Program-made: the position numbers and the translations under genes
The notes under the pieces: model-generated
What the model was told of the DNA's origin: nothing
The model's database searches: none
Seen by the model: only the letters and a program-made list of their open reading frames with translations
Shown here: positions 38,374-50,575 of the stretch, in pieces
Layout of the letters: the number at the start of each line of letters is the position of its first letter
How positions within the stretch are numbered: position 1 is the stretch's first letter
NCBI GenBank assembly: GCA_029706075.1
Contig: JAINUG010000031.1
Span: 248,001 to 312,000 of the forward strand
Reading direction: 5' to 3'
Length of the DNA stretch: 64,000 bases
DNA from: Aldrovandia affinis
Taxonomy: Eukaryota; Chordata; Actinopteri; Notacanthiformes; Halosauridae

Positions 38374-40590
38374 CCTATGTTGTACTCACTCCGTGAGCCA
38401 AATAGCCATCCTGTACAATCTGCAGTGCCAAAGCTTAATCAGGAACTGAAATATGATCAATTTGAGGACTACAAATCCTGTGCCCTAAGTACCATGACTT
38501 CTGGCACAGAGAAGTAATTACGCAAAAGTGATTTTCAAGTCCTTCCTGCCTCATTCTTACCTGCAGGACAATATTTTGTGATGTCTGTGACCGGTGCCAA
38601 CACTGAAAAGCAAAAGCTCTTTGGAGCCAAAATAAAACCTAATCTTAAATTCAATACCATCTGACAGCAAATGAAATCACTGCGCTTACCTCAGCATGCA
38701 TAAAACACCCAAGAAGGCGCCTACTGCTGAGGAGATTAAACTTTGCAAATTCCAGAATCTTTTCAATTCAGATTCATATTTTAAGCCCGAAATAATAAAG
38801 CCTCCACAGTTTGGTCCTGAACATCTCTTTCCTTTTCTGTCCCTCAGATAAGGCACGTCCAGCGGAGGCCGAAGTGTTTCAAGTGTCTTTTGTTGCTGGT
38901 CTCCCGAGGTTATGCGGAGGATTCATTTAGGGGTAATGCCTTCCCCTCCCTCTCAGGAAAAAAAATGATGTGGAATATAGTGCAAGGCCTACGAACAGAG
39001 CACAATCAGATACACTGACTGCACATGCGAACTTTAGAGAAAATGTATTCCTCCATGCTCGAAGGAGTTCAGTGAACGTCTAAGTATGCATTTCTGGAAA
39101 AGGCTATGTAAAATACTATATAAATTGGTTCAAGGTCAAGGAATTGAGAAAAGCTGCTCGTATCATTCATGCTTCGGAGGAGCTATTAGAATGAATAGTG
39201 CTCTCATGCATTAAGGTAGTTGAGTGGGACAGGATATATTAATCTTCCACAGATGAGACACAGATATATAAATGTACAAAATACATTATTACAGACATGA
39301 CCCCTTTTCCACTCATTTACTGATACAGTAGAAACAGACCTAAAAATAAGTCAATGTTATGTTTATGTTAGTTGATTTTTTGTGTGCCTAATTCCTATTC
39401 TCCGTCCTTGGATTTCAGAGTAAAAAGTTAAATAGACCACTTTTCAAATATACCACTTTTCCACTGAGCTGGGACAAGTTTGAGCCATTCTTAGCTCAAG
39501 TTCCAGGTGGTTTCTCATGATCTTTCTCATCATGCACACCCATGACAGCTCAGCAGGTGTTGGCCTACTTGTAAGCTTTGGCTGTGGGTAATGCATTGGA
39601 AAAGCAACCAGCTATGGACCATACCAGACGCGTCAAATGTACAAATATACAACCAAACGTCATTATGCTAACCTACCAGGAACACATGATTGAAGATGCT
39701 GGTGTATGCTATATTAGCTTGTTGTCAGTCCTGACATGATGTTAGCTAGCGGAAGTTATTGTTAGCTAGCTAGGTAAAAAAAAAAACGTGATACATTCAC
39801 CATACATTCTTCCTCTGGTGGAATGACCGCTGAATTTCATCATACATCACACCTGTTTACTCGGTTTCTCAGATGAATATGCCTAGAACCCAGTATCTGA
39901 TCACTCCACTGTCGTGTGGATCGAAGGTGGAAGAGCCACACGCAGATCTCACGAGTATCTAAAAGCTGAACGCAAGCGATCAGCCACTAAAACTGCGAAC
40001 AGACTAGGGAGCGGGGAAAACAGATAGAAAAAGAAAATAAATAAGGAAACCCCGGGACAAAACTCCACGGGAATAAAACCAACAGAAACAACCCTAATAG
40101 GGCGAACAACCTCACTGAGGAGCTAATATAAGGAAAAAGAAAACAAATGTCTACAGAGGCTTTAGCTCTGGTGGAATTTAGCCCCGACAAACAAATAATA
40201 ATATCTCAAAGGAAACCACCGAAGTGGTGAGCTTAAAACTCTTATTTTGAGATGAATAAGTTAGTTCCCTCTCTTTTTAACTAAGAGAAAACCACAGGGT
40301 GGTCAAACTAAACCTTAGTTCAGAATACCGGCTAGAGCGTAATAATTCGCTTACACAGAAGTGTTTGCATGAGGGAAAAAGAGACCTTAAGTAGGAGACA
40401 GAATTAATACTGATTGTTCTCACCTTGAACCAATCAGAGCACCCACCGACACAAGACCATATAAGGGCGTCAGAATGACAATGATTCCTCTCAGCAGAAA
40501 GAGAAAAAGACCATCACATGACCACGCGCCCTCCAGAAGCCGAACGAGGTAAAACCGTGACATCCACACCTTACATCTGATAATGTAGTG

Positions 40591-40774
40591 CAGGGTTACT
40601 CAAATCTGGCCCACGAATCCAAATTCGGTCCTGGTTTTCTTTCCCCTCAGGTAGGTAATTGAACAATTAGTGCAACTGATTCCCCAAATTGTCTTCATGC
40701 CTGACACCCAGGTAAAGGGAGGGTGGAAAAACAGCAGTACTAGGCCCACGAGGACCATGATTTGAGTAATAATG
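40591..40774. mobile_element. hAT-type MITE with 8-bp target duplication
   Basis: The 184-bp unit begins CAGGGTTACTCAAATC and ends GATTTGAGTAATAATG (imperfect inverse). It is flanked by atgtagtg at 40583-40590 and 40775-40782, an exact eight-base duplication. No coding. Confidence 0.8.
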
Positions 40775-42380
40775 ATGTAGTGTAATGGAGCCCTATTGAG
40801 TAATGTAACCCTAATTTCAAACTTAATCATGAAAATGAAGATGGAAGTTACAACAAGTGAAAGACAAAGCCAAAACACCCATGATGGTGTTTTTAATATA
40901 ATACTTTGAATACTTATTGTACAAGCAGGAATAAAACTAGTTAAGAAGTAATAATGAATTAATAATAATTTAATAATAATGTATGTTTTTTTTTATTATG
41001 TAATTTTCGTTAAATTAGCCATCATTTTGTTGGACTATTTCATGACTTGTGTGACGTAACACTACAATTCAAAATGCCATTTATTATTGTAAGGCTGCTC
41101 TGAACCGCAGCAGGATTTTACCATGACATCGTAAAACCATGAGTTGCATAGCAATGATCACCAAAAGCCATTTATCCTTTTTTTGTTCTGAATATTCAGC
41201 ACTCAGACTATACGCATAAAGTTCCTAGAAATGAAAACCATATATTAATGTATATTTCATGTGGTGATGATGAAAGTAACAAAAAAAGATTAAAAAATAT
41301 ATTTTACATTTATATTAATGATATGCAGTAAACAAAAAATCTATTACAGCACTGTGGCATGTGATAAAGGTTATACAAAGGTTTGCTGTATTAAAGCATA
41401 AATGTAAGGCAGATTAAGACTACAAAAGCAATATAATAGCATATTGTATAACTCCAACACATTTTCTGATTATGTGGGAATAAGCATGCACTAAGCAAGG
41501 ACAGCAGAGCACATTCTACATTTAGATAAGATTAAGAGTTGTGAGCCTTAAATTCCACAGTGTACCCGAAGCAGCATACACATTGGAATAGAAAATGTTA
41601 GGAAAGGAATTTATGGTTTATGGAAGATTGTCAAAATATCCTGCCTTTACTTATTTTTTGAGTCAAACTAATCAAGCGTTGTTTGGGTATCGAGTTAACT
41701 GATAAAAAGAAAGTCAACAATGTTAAACTAGAATTACTTTCTGTCACAACATATAATTACAAAGCTTAAAGTACAACAGGTGAGTCACTCTTTTACTTTA
41801 TTTTACTTAAAAATGTTTCTTTTAATTTGAGATTATTCAATGGATATACATGGAGGAATTAATGTGTAAATAGTAATTAATTAATGAAAAAAATAATTAA
41901 ATAAAAAGAGAAATTTCAAGAAAATAATTAAATGTCAAATATTTAATGATTTATTTTCACATTTATTTATTTATTTTCAGATTTCATTCTTTCTATATTG
42001 TTTTCTATATTAAATTAATTAATTAATGTCGTCACATTTCAGCTGTGGTGTGAAACGGGAAGTAATTAAATCTATCAACATTATCAATCAAAGCCAGTGG
42101 GGCAGAATCTAACATTCGATTGGCTTAATTTAGCAAAATGCCCGAGGCAAACAATTCAGTCTGGACCAGTCAATTCCAGTTGTCGATGATCACCATGTGA
42201 TCAAACCTAGATAGCTAGCGTAGTGTACAGGTACTGGATCAGTACCTGTAAAATCTTTGCTCCTTAGTGACAGTATCAGTGTGTCAGCATGTCGAAAGGC
42301 TACCCCAATATGGGGTGGAGGGGAGGATTGTGCCAAAAATAGGAGCTAATAATTGGTCAAACTGATGTGTCATGCTGCCT

Positions 42381-42491
42381 CCCAGGTGGCGTAACGGTAA
42401 AGGCATTCGACTGGAATGCAGGTTGCCCACTGTGGCCTGGGTTCGATTCCCTGGCTGTGCCAGTCCGGCTCTGGCCGGAAGTGCCACTAAT
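42381..42491 (+). repeat. SINE head (local family A)
   Basis: GGTGGCGTAACGGTAAAGGC (A box) and GGGTTCGATTCCC (B box), then CCGGCTCTGGCCGGAAGTGC, matching the copies at 21001-21380 and 60774-61130; only the 5' part is present. Confidence 0.75.
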
Positions 42492-42506
42492 ATAATATAA
42501 TATGTA

Positions 42507-42638
42507 TGCCATTTAGCAGATGCTTTTATCCAAATAGCAATGAATGCATACATTTTTCAGTATATGTGGCCCCAATGGGAATCAAACCCACAACCTTAGT
42601 GTTGTCAGCGCCGTGCTCTACCTACTGAAATACACAGA
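42507..42638 (-). repeat. tRNA-derived SINE (local family B), inverted
   Basis: Minus strand reads the A box region CAGTAGGTAGAGCACGGCGC, then GGTTGTGGGTTTGATTCCCA (B box) and the GCATCTGCTAAATGGCAT tail, as in the copies at 8427 and 51902. It sits 15 bp from the family A head. Confidence 0.75.
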
Positions 42639-42683
42639 CCCACTAGGGGGCATATTGTCACATTTCATCCTCCATAGATATAA

Positions 42684-42686
<3 letters not shown>

Positions 42687-42718
<32 letters not shown>

Positions 42719-42732
42719 TGTATATATATATA
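42687..42732. repeat. (AT)n microsatellite
   Basis: Two AT runs broken by one ACTGT. Confidence 0.95.
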
Positions 42733-43712
42733 TTTTTTTTTTTCATGTATTTATTTATAGGAGTGATCTCCCTTGTATTCCACAATAATGCCACCATGTT
42801 TTTTTATAATACGTTACATGTACAACCCCGCTCGTTGCTATTATTTCTTGATTCAACCATTTTAATTATCATTTTCTTTGCAAACCCGCAGCATAATCAT
42901 AAAGCCAATTTTCAATACAATATTTTTTTAGTTGTTGACAGTGTTCACAGTGATTTTCATTTAAGCATTTTGAATAGTTAAAAATAGTTTCAAATTTGAA
43001 GTTACTTGAACTACTATGATTTTTGACATTAGTAGGTGATGTTTCTCTGCAGAGTTCAGTTGCTTGCACAGAGGCTTTCATAGAAATAATTTATTTTTTC
43101 TTAAGTGAAATTTAGGTTTTTGTATATGCAAAAGGTGGAAATTACACTATTCTGAACTGGTGTTATATCTCATAATTAAACATTAAAAGAGTTTTTGAAG
43201 AAAATCTAAAACAAACAATAAAAAGTGCCACCAACATTCTTTCTTTAAAAAATCTGTTTTGCTGAATTTAGTACTGGGGAAGGCACTGCAAGATGTTAAG
43301 GTGCATTGTGCCTGTGCTATAAATCTGCCTACAGTTAAATTCCATCTATTTGATGCACTTCAGCTATAGAATCTATAAGGCACTGGAGAGAAAATTAGTA
43401 TTTAAAAAAACGGCCCACATTTCTAAGTGAACAGAAACAGCAGGTATTGTCAATTAAAACTGCCCTTTTGTGCCATGTGAGAAGCAATAGCAGATGTGCT
43501 TCAGATTATGCAAGCAGAATGGCAGGCGATAAATCAGTGCTCTTGTGGTCTTGCATTCTGTGTTCTCCCTCAGCATCAATCTACAGGTGGACCCCGCCGA
43601 GACAAACGTACAACTACTATTGGGCCTCTCGAGTTGCCGAGGTCAGACCACTCAGACCTTACATGTTCGATGCAAAATTATTCTCCTTTCAACAATGGAG
43701 AACTGTCTTCTT

Positions 43713-43755
43713 TGTGTGTGTGTGTGTGTGTACATGTATGCATGTGTCTGTGTGT

Positions 43756-43804
<49 letters not shown>
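43713..43804. repeat. (TG)n microsatellite
   Basis: Two TG runs (43713-43730 and 43762-43804) with mixed spacer. Confidence 0.97.
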
Positions 43805-43807
<3 letters not shown>

Positions 43808-46449
43808 CATTTTGTAATCCGGTCAAGCTTTTGCAACACAGTGGACATATCTGGCATTGTAATGGTGTTCGTGAATTCTGAGCGTTATTTACGCACGTCG
43901 GGAGGCGCAAACCTTTTTTGCCTCTCTCTACAGGCAGGGTGTCCCAGGTGTGCAAATCAAAAACATTTGAGTGGGCAAAAGCCATCCATCTACAGGACTA
44001 ACTGGATCAGTGGGAGGCCACCATTAGTGCTGCTTTATGTGACTGCATAAAAGATAAATGAAAAAAGGGGATGTTGGCTACAATGGCAAAATGAACAAGA
44101 GGAACTAGGGAGAAATTAGAATTCTACGCGAGTCCCAGAGAGTGTAGGGATCTGAGGTAATCAGATGGTAACAGGGAGGTGTGAGTGAAGAGGGAGAGGA
44201 ACAGGAGGCTGGCCTGTCGCCACTGACAAGAGAACAAAGGAAGAGGGCTAGCAGGGGACAGGGATCATTACGGTCCCCTTTTGACATTCAGCATGGTCTC
44301 GTAGTGAATCCTGGTATTTTGGGGGTAACCTGCCTTTTAGCTGGCATCCTGCAGACAGCTTGACCTTTTCTGTCAGTTCCACGTTCTGCATTAGCCCTAT
44401 GACTTCCCGCAAGAAATGAGCTTCACGCTTCTAACAGGACTTAACAGAAGGAGTCTGTGGGATCACTCTCTCATTTCATCTGGCAGAATAAATGTGTAAG
44501 GTATTATAACATTCAATATATTTTTCACCATTTATTGTCTTGTTACTTGCAAACCATCATTCTCTGAAGTGCAGTAGTTGTTGACCCACTAGTTAATTGA
44601 CTTCTAGCTGCTGGTCAAGCAGTATAATTGACATGAGGTGTATGTTCTCGTTTTGTCAAATTGTCTAAAGCCTTAGTTTAAAGTCACCTGAGCAACACCA
44701 CTGTTGCAAAATTGTACACTGTTGCAAGTCTACTCTTGTAAACTGCCTCCTCCCAATAAACCAAACATGTTTTTAGTGTATTGTTAATTTATTGCATGTG
44801 ATACTCGCTGGTCATCCTGGCAGAACTGCCATTGTCATTTAATGTATAGCCACCAGACTTCACACGTACCTTTGGTTTATACTTGTGTATCCAGCCTGTG
44901 CTTTTTATACATTTCTGATAAATACTTTCTGAAATATTCAACATTTTAACAATGAACCTGTTAGCTCCTTGCTAACTAGCATAGCAGAGCAACAGATGGC
45001 CAAGTTGCTGCTGGCTGATATCAAAATGTGCACACTCCACTCCCAAAAGCTTACCTTATGAACCTAACCACCTAACATCATCTAGTTGTCTTAAAAAGAA
45101 GACACCTTTAACCAATCATGGTAATGTTTGTATTTTATAGCCTTAGATACTGGCTATCTTTTACTATGGACTACTGTATGTTAGCTAGCTAGCAAGCTGC
45201 AAATAGATTGTAAGCTCACCAAAGTATCTTATCTTACATAACGTTACAGATTCATGAGCACATTTCAGTCGTCAAAGCCAGCTATCAAATGGTTTGTAAA
45301 TATCTCCAATACTGGCTGGCTAGGTTAGCTTTAACTACGTTAGCAGCAATCATAGTAAGCTCACAATAATTGATTAATTATAAATAATTGAATAATTGCA
45401 TAAAAAAAACATAAAACTCTCTCCATATTGCCATTTCTAAGCTTTTAAAATTTGCTGCAGGCAAGCAAACTAAAGTCAAACTAAAGTCTAGTTACACTTA
45501 CAACCATCTGACTTTTGTTAAAGGTTTATCCCACTACTGTAAGAAAAATTAAATCCCTTCATTAAATAAGATCAATGTGAGGACTGTTCCTTCAAATTTA
45601 AGACAATGATTTCTGGTAGGCCAGTACTAGGACGCAGAGCCATTTCAAGGCTAAAGCCAGCAAATTGGGACACGGGGAGTGGGCATCTATATATATACAC
45701 AATGTAGTGCCACTTGGGGTGGGGTGACACTCAAGGACCTTTTCAGAAGGTGTAGTCACTTGAAGAATCCAGAGGAGGCAGTATTTCAAACAAAACTATA
45801 ATTGTATTAAACTAATTCTTGACAAAACATAAAAAATGATGGGATGTCAGGAAAACCAAACTCATATAGTCCACAATCCTCATCTTTGTCTTTGTCCGTA
45901 ATCCAAGTCAAAAATCCAGTTCAGTTCCTCAAACAATCCAATAGTCGATACACAAAATGGCATCCTCAAAACAATCCAAGTCAAATCGAAAACAGCAATC
46001 CAAACAGCCATCCAAAACAATTTATCCAATTCTCTCCCACTCACCATTCTCCAATACTCCACCCTACTCCATCTCCCAATGTGATACAAAACAGTCATTT
46101 ATAAAGCTCCCCAATTGACATCAGCTGCCAGCACTCCTCATTGCTTCACAGGCTTCAGCTGGTAGTCAGGTGTGGGACTGCAGGCTGCTGAGAACTGTAG
46201 TCCTTTTTGGCTCCAGTGGCTTCCAAGAAATAAAGGGTCGGGCAGCCATTTCCCTGTGCTGCCCCTTGGGATGCCACACACCCTCCTCAGCTCTGACCGA
46301 AGGAGGGCTGAGCGGCATATGTCCTATGGCCAACAGGAGAGCCACCATCTCAAGGTCCACTCAGGAAGTGTCCCCCCTGGATCAAACGTCCGGATTCCAT
46401 CGTCTCCATTCACCTCCTGTAAAAGCATCTGACAGACGTTAGGGAATGG

Positions 46450-47981
46450 TGCAAGTTGATCACCTCATCTGCCACTAAACAGCCACATATGGATATTGGA
46501 TCTGGGCTCCATGGACAGAATGATCACCACTCGGGTTCTGGGCTTCACCCACTTTCCATGGTTCCGCCAGCTAACTATTTCCAGCCTCGTGATCCGGTGT
46601 CCTCTCTTTGGCCTTTTCCGCCACTTCCACTCTTCTTCCAGGTGGTCAGGTTCACCAACCGGGGAAAACATTCTCTTCAAAAGACGGTTAGCTTTATCCT
46701 TGAATTTCTTTTTCACATTCGCATTTCCTCTCCATAAATGTTTTCAATAGTCATTCCTTTTAACTTTATTCCTGTTCTTTTCCTGGTTCCTCTTCCGGTG
46801 AGGAAATTTCTGATTTCCATTTCTCTTCTCTGTATTTTCCGTTTTAATGGAAGAGATAGACTCACCATGCCATAGTTAAAAGGCTTTCTTCCACACAATG
46901 GTCCCAACATAGCTCATCCCCAGCATGCTGCTCCTCCAGTCCCCCTCCAAGGTCCGGCAGGCTGACTGGGACTGAGGACCACCGATCCCACTTCGATTCC
47001 AACATCTGGTCATCATCTGCTGCCAGCTCCACTGGCTGTGAGATCTCCAGAATCTCCAGGGTGCCAGAATCTTTCATGACAGGAACACATTTTGCACATT
47101 GAAGTTCTTCTCTCCCCTCTACCAGTTGATTCTGTAGATAAAGCAAAGTAGCACTCTGGATTTTTAAGACATCACAAAAAGAGTTCTCTGTGGTCTGGTG
47201 CTTCTTTTTGGTCCAGCCTGTTAGTTAAACCATGCAGTTTTTCTCAGGACAGGGAGCTCTTCATTTTTCTTTTGTTCTCTCAGGAGTGCTGCAGAGATGG
47301 TGTGGTGAAGTTATTGCAAAGCCACAATGTTCTCTTCTTACTTTATAGACAGGCCCTTCAGATTTAAAAAATTATCTTGGACTCCCTCTTGCACCTCACC
47401 TCTTCCAGCTGCACCTCCAGCTCCCGCCTTACCTCGCTCTCCTGCTCTGCTCGGCTTCGGTGTTGCTCTGCCTCGGACGCATGGGCCTCCGCTGCTCTCC
47501 TTAGCTCAACCTCCTTCTGAGCGAGCCTGGTCTGTACATCCCACAACGCCCTGGCATACTCTTCTTTGGCCTCTTTGGCCTTGTCCTGGTATTACAGGAT
47601 GTCCAGACACTGCAGATGCTCTTCCTCCAACTTCTTGGTTACGTTCCTCACCACTTCTTCCAGTTCCAGTCTGTGAGCCTTCACACGTATCACCTCATTA
47701 ACCAGAGATGTTTTTTCATTCTCCAGCAATTTCCCCAGGGCCACCCAGTGGCGCTCCTCCGAGGTCCCCAACTCAGCCTTCGTCCTGTCCAGCTCATTCT
47801 GGGCACTCTTCAGCTCTTGAACCTCCTGGAGTGTGACTCGCCATCGGGCCACAACAATGGCCGCCCACCTCTGGTTCTTCACCAGGTCTTTCTTCTGGTC
47901 ATCACAACGCGGATTTAGGTTTGTCATCTCTTCCTCGTGGACCTTCGTTAAAGCTTGCGTACCGTACAATTGAAAACCCAC
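46450..47981 (-). other. coiled-coil reading frame and associated sequence, origin unknown
   Basis: Minus-strand 47981-47364 keeps one frame for about 206 codons with a single interruption. It is rich in E, K, Q, L and A with heptad-like spacing (for example QELKSAQNELDRTKAELGTS and EAHASEAEQHRSRAEQESEV), so a long coiled coil is predicted. Further along the same strand, 47146-46862 is open for 94 codons with an acidic segment and a CAKC pair, and 46910-46465 is very basic (KKKFKDKANRLLKRM, WKWRKRPKRGHR). I recognise no family. It lies inside a contactin intron on the same strand. It could be a repeat-borne gene fossil, a pseudogene, or exons of an unknown nested gene; no splice sites convince me, so it is not called as CDS. 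Confidence 0.4.
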
Positions 47982-48357
47982 TGGGGCAAATTAAGTTAAA
48001 AATAGGTAATACTGCTGTTTTTTGTTGCTGTGACAGTTGAATTTAATACTATGACAGTGAGGATAATTTGTTGATAGAGATTTTGTGCACCACTTTGACC
48101 TGCCTAATAGAATACCTTTTCTGGGCAACACCACACCAGATATAATTATTTGAACATACGTTTATAATTCAATATTGCAATATTTCTAGTTGTATCTAAA
48201 TTAAAAATATAATTTATATTTGTTATGTAGGTTAGTTACATTCAGAGCTCTGGCTTTCAGAGTGCAACCTGCACCAAATACATATGAATAACAGCATACA
48301 TTTCACAAAGAAGGCGTTAGCATGCCACATCAGAAGTTACTTAATAAGACGTTTTAC

Positions 48358-48412
48358 CTGCAAGGCACCCCATGAATGACTGCAGCACCAACAGTTTCCA
48401 TAGCAACATCAT
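48358..48412 (-). CDS. cntn: contactin (CNTN3/CNTN4 type), first coding exon: start codon and signal peptide
   Basis: Read on the minus strand from the ATG at 48412, this encodes MMLLWKLLVLQSFMGCLA plus one base of the next codon. It is a typical secretory signal peptide, close to the start of vertebrate CNTN4 (same LLVLQSF core and CLA end) and of CNTN3. The donor follows at once (CAG|GTAAAAC, 48357-48351), leaving phase 1, which is exactly the phase the exon at 19468-19600 needs; the junction codon becomes GAG (Glu). Two ATGs stand in tandem and the first has A at -3. A longer open frame crosses the exon in another frame but is a shadow: it runs through both splice sites. Contactins are GPI-anchored neuronal cell-surface adhesion proteins acting in axon guidance and synapse formation. 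The family call is firm; the choice between CNTN3 and CNTN4 is not. Confidence 0.85.
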
Positions 48413-48494
48413 CTTCAGTTTCTGGGGTCAAAATAGGCTCACATACAATCACAGGTGTGTGGAGTCCTTTTCTGTACCTTCCCTGGCCTTTTCT
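48413..48494 (-). other. cntn: 5' UTR part of the contactin start exon, with splice acceptor
   Basis: The exon begins at 48494 after a strong polypyrimidine tract and acceptor on the minus strand (CTCTCTCTGTTCAG). This means at least one more untranslated exon lies upstream, above 48494; I could not place it. The UTR carries one upstream ATG at 48444-48442 that is followed at once by TGA (48441-48439), 26 nt before the main start codon. The acceptor is seen; its use is inferred from the matching downstream exons. Confidence 0.7.
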
Positions 48495-49080
48495 CTGAAC
48501 AGAGAGAGGGGAAAAAAGAAGACTATTATAAGACACAAAGTAAGTCACTTTCGACACAGATGATACACAAATGTTAAGGACCGACTTTCTGTTTAAACAT
48601 ACCAATAGTTTTTATCTTCAATGAAATCACTGTTACTCCAAAACATAATAAATATGCTTTTAATCCATTGATAATGTAAATATCACAAAGCAAATAATGG
48701 TCAAATCAATTCTAATAATCACAAAACCACATTTAGATTTTCTTCTGAAAAGTATGTATTGCATTGTAGGACAAACATCTTAAGCAACAGCATCTATGAG
48801 CTATGCTAAAAGAGTTCCGAGCATACCATTTTTAGATGGGTGGTAAGGGCTGGTAAATTATAAATAACAGACCTTGTTTGTTTCTTTCAATTCTTTTGAC
48901 TTGAATAAGTAAGCCAGCAAGATGGTTTGAGCTGTAAGTTGAAATAGTCCTTTCTCCAAAAGTCCTTCAAATAATAACCACCAGCCTAAACACTGCGTTT
49001 CACAACAAAGGTTTAGGCCCTGTAAAGTCAGTGCTTTTATTAATTTAACTTGACTTTAATTTGACTTTTTACATTATATA

Positions 49081-50186
49081 TATATTTATAACACGGCTTG
49101 GATGAAAACTAAATTCTGATTGGCTGACAGCCATGCATATATTTATCATGTATACGGACAGTAAATCCTTCTCACTTCTCACTAAATCAAGTTCCATGTT
49201 AATTCCCCCATTAACAAGACACATGCATAAACAAGAATCAAGGTTACTTCACAACTTTCTCTTATCAGTAAGATCAGGATTCCAAATTAAAATGGACATG
49301 GCAGATCATCTCCCACACCACCTTTGTATGATATGTCTAACTTGAAACCATACCAGAGAGGTAAAAGGAGTAGTGCTAGCTAGAAAACTTTTCTAGCACT
49401 TGCCATGTAGTAACTAACTTACGAGTCATTGCTAACTAAAATCATTTGCATTAGGCTATTTAATGCATGTTAGCAAGCTATGTAATACATACATAGCAAG
49501 TGCTAGAACAGTTTGCTAATATTAGCTAACTAGCTAGCACTACTGTAAACTTGTTCTAGCTACGGTAGGAGTTGCACAAACTCAGATAGCTAGCTGGTTT
49601 ATGCATCATTAACATTAGGTAACATTTATCTCACTACAATAACATACTCTACATCACTATTTTACAAGCTTGTTAGGTTAGGTCATTCATGTTAGTTAAC
49701 TAGCTAACGTTAGTGATGTTAACTTACATCTTTTATCTTCCCCATTACTGCTACTTTAAGCTAATATTGACTCAAGCTATGAAGCGTTTTGCTATAATTC
49801 TGGGCAACAAGGATGTGACTGGAATAAATGTCCGTTTCCAACACAGTTTTACAAATATCTCTCACGTTTTATTCGGATATCTGACTAGTATTTTTTGCCC
49901 ATTGCTGCCATCTACTGTGCATGTAATGAATGCTTTCATCTCTTTCTGAACCTGGGAAAATGGGCAAGGATTTACATAAGCCAAAATATGATCATTTTTA
50001 CTTTGGTGGCTTGAATGTTTTATGTTTTTTTTGTGGCAAGCAGCTGTGCCATAAGTCTACTCCAAGCTGTGCATTCTCAGAATATATGCACACTTCTGGA
50101 GTGCATATATCCTGGAACAGCATAACCACCTTAGGTGTGCGTATATATCCTGTGAACGCACGGCTTGTCATGGTTTATTCCTTACA
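49081..50186 (+). repeat. unclassified repeat, copy 2
   Basis: Starts TATATTTATAACACGGCTTG and continues AATTCTGATTGGCTGACAGC, CAAGAATCAAGGTTACTTCA; ends GTGCGTATATATCCTGTGAA...CATGGTTTATTCCTTA. The order matches copy 1 (11356-11882). The middle (about 49380-49960) is longer and full of GCTAGCTA/TTAGCTAAC words. Confidence 0.6.
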
Positions 50187-50429
50187 TAAATAAAGTAAAT
50201 CCATAATATGAGTCAAAATTGAGTCTGCAGTTGGAGCTTGGCTTTGTCATCTGATGTCACATGCAAATTAAACATTTTTGACAACTTAATCACTAAGATA
50301 TTCCCACTTTAAAAATAATTTTCCCTGTTGGGGCTTCAGTCTGGAGACAATAGGCGATGAGTCAGCCAGCTTAGCGCTCTCTTCTTTTATTGTGTCCTAA
50401 GCACTATACCTGTACAACTAATTACAAAA

Positions 50430-50575
50430 AATAATTTAAAGTCTACATCCCATCTCAAAAATGTCACCCTTTGTTGCCTTACAGCCTTGTTGCCTTACAG
50501 GTAGACTTTTTCTACCTTTATTTGCCCATTTTACCCTACAACTTCCAGGTGGGAAAAAAAATTCTCAAAATGTCT
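50430..50575. repeat. MITE end fragment, same family as 54600-54995
   Basis: Shares AAAGTCTACATCCCATCTC, ATGTCACC(C)TTTGTTGCC and CATTTTACCCTACAACTTCC with the left end of the 54.6-kb copy. Confidence 0.6.

Larger units (their letters stand above)
19601..48357 (-). other. contactin intron between first and second coding exons (28.8 kb)
   Basis: Bounded by CAG|GTAAAAC (48357 side) and CCCCGTACAG (19601 side). It contains the LINE/SINE, Tc1, MITE and microsatellite features listed separately and the coiled-coil frame at 47364-47981. The remaining stretches (21621-25320, 25372-27704, 29355-30049, 30269-31502, 31571-33929, 34571-36429, 38374-40590, 40775-42380, 42730-43712, 43805-45600) show no coding signal I can support. 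23556-24580 has features of a decayed hAT element but no clear ends. Confidence 0.7.

Noticed and set aside
42381-42470. Possible tRNA gene (A and B box words)
   Set aside because: Belongs to a SINE head with extra body sequence; no cloverleaf with paired acceptor stem.
43447-44050. Overlapping 144- and 184-codon plus-strand frames
   Set aside because: Kept open largely by the TG repeat at 43713-43804; no domain, and both end soon after it.
48354-48605. 83-codon minus-strand open frame over the contactin start exon
   Set aside because: It runs through both splice sites in a different frame from the signal peptide and does not join the next exon.
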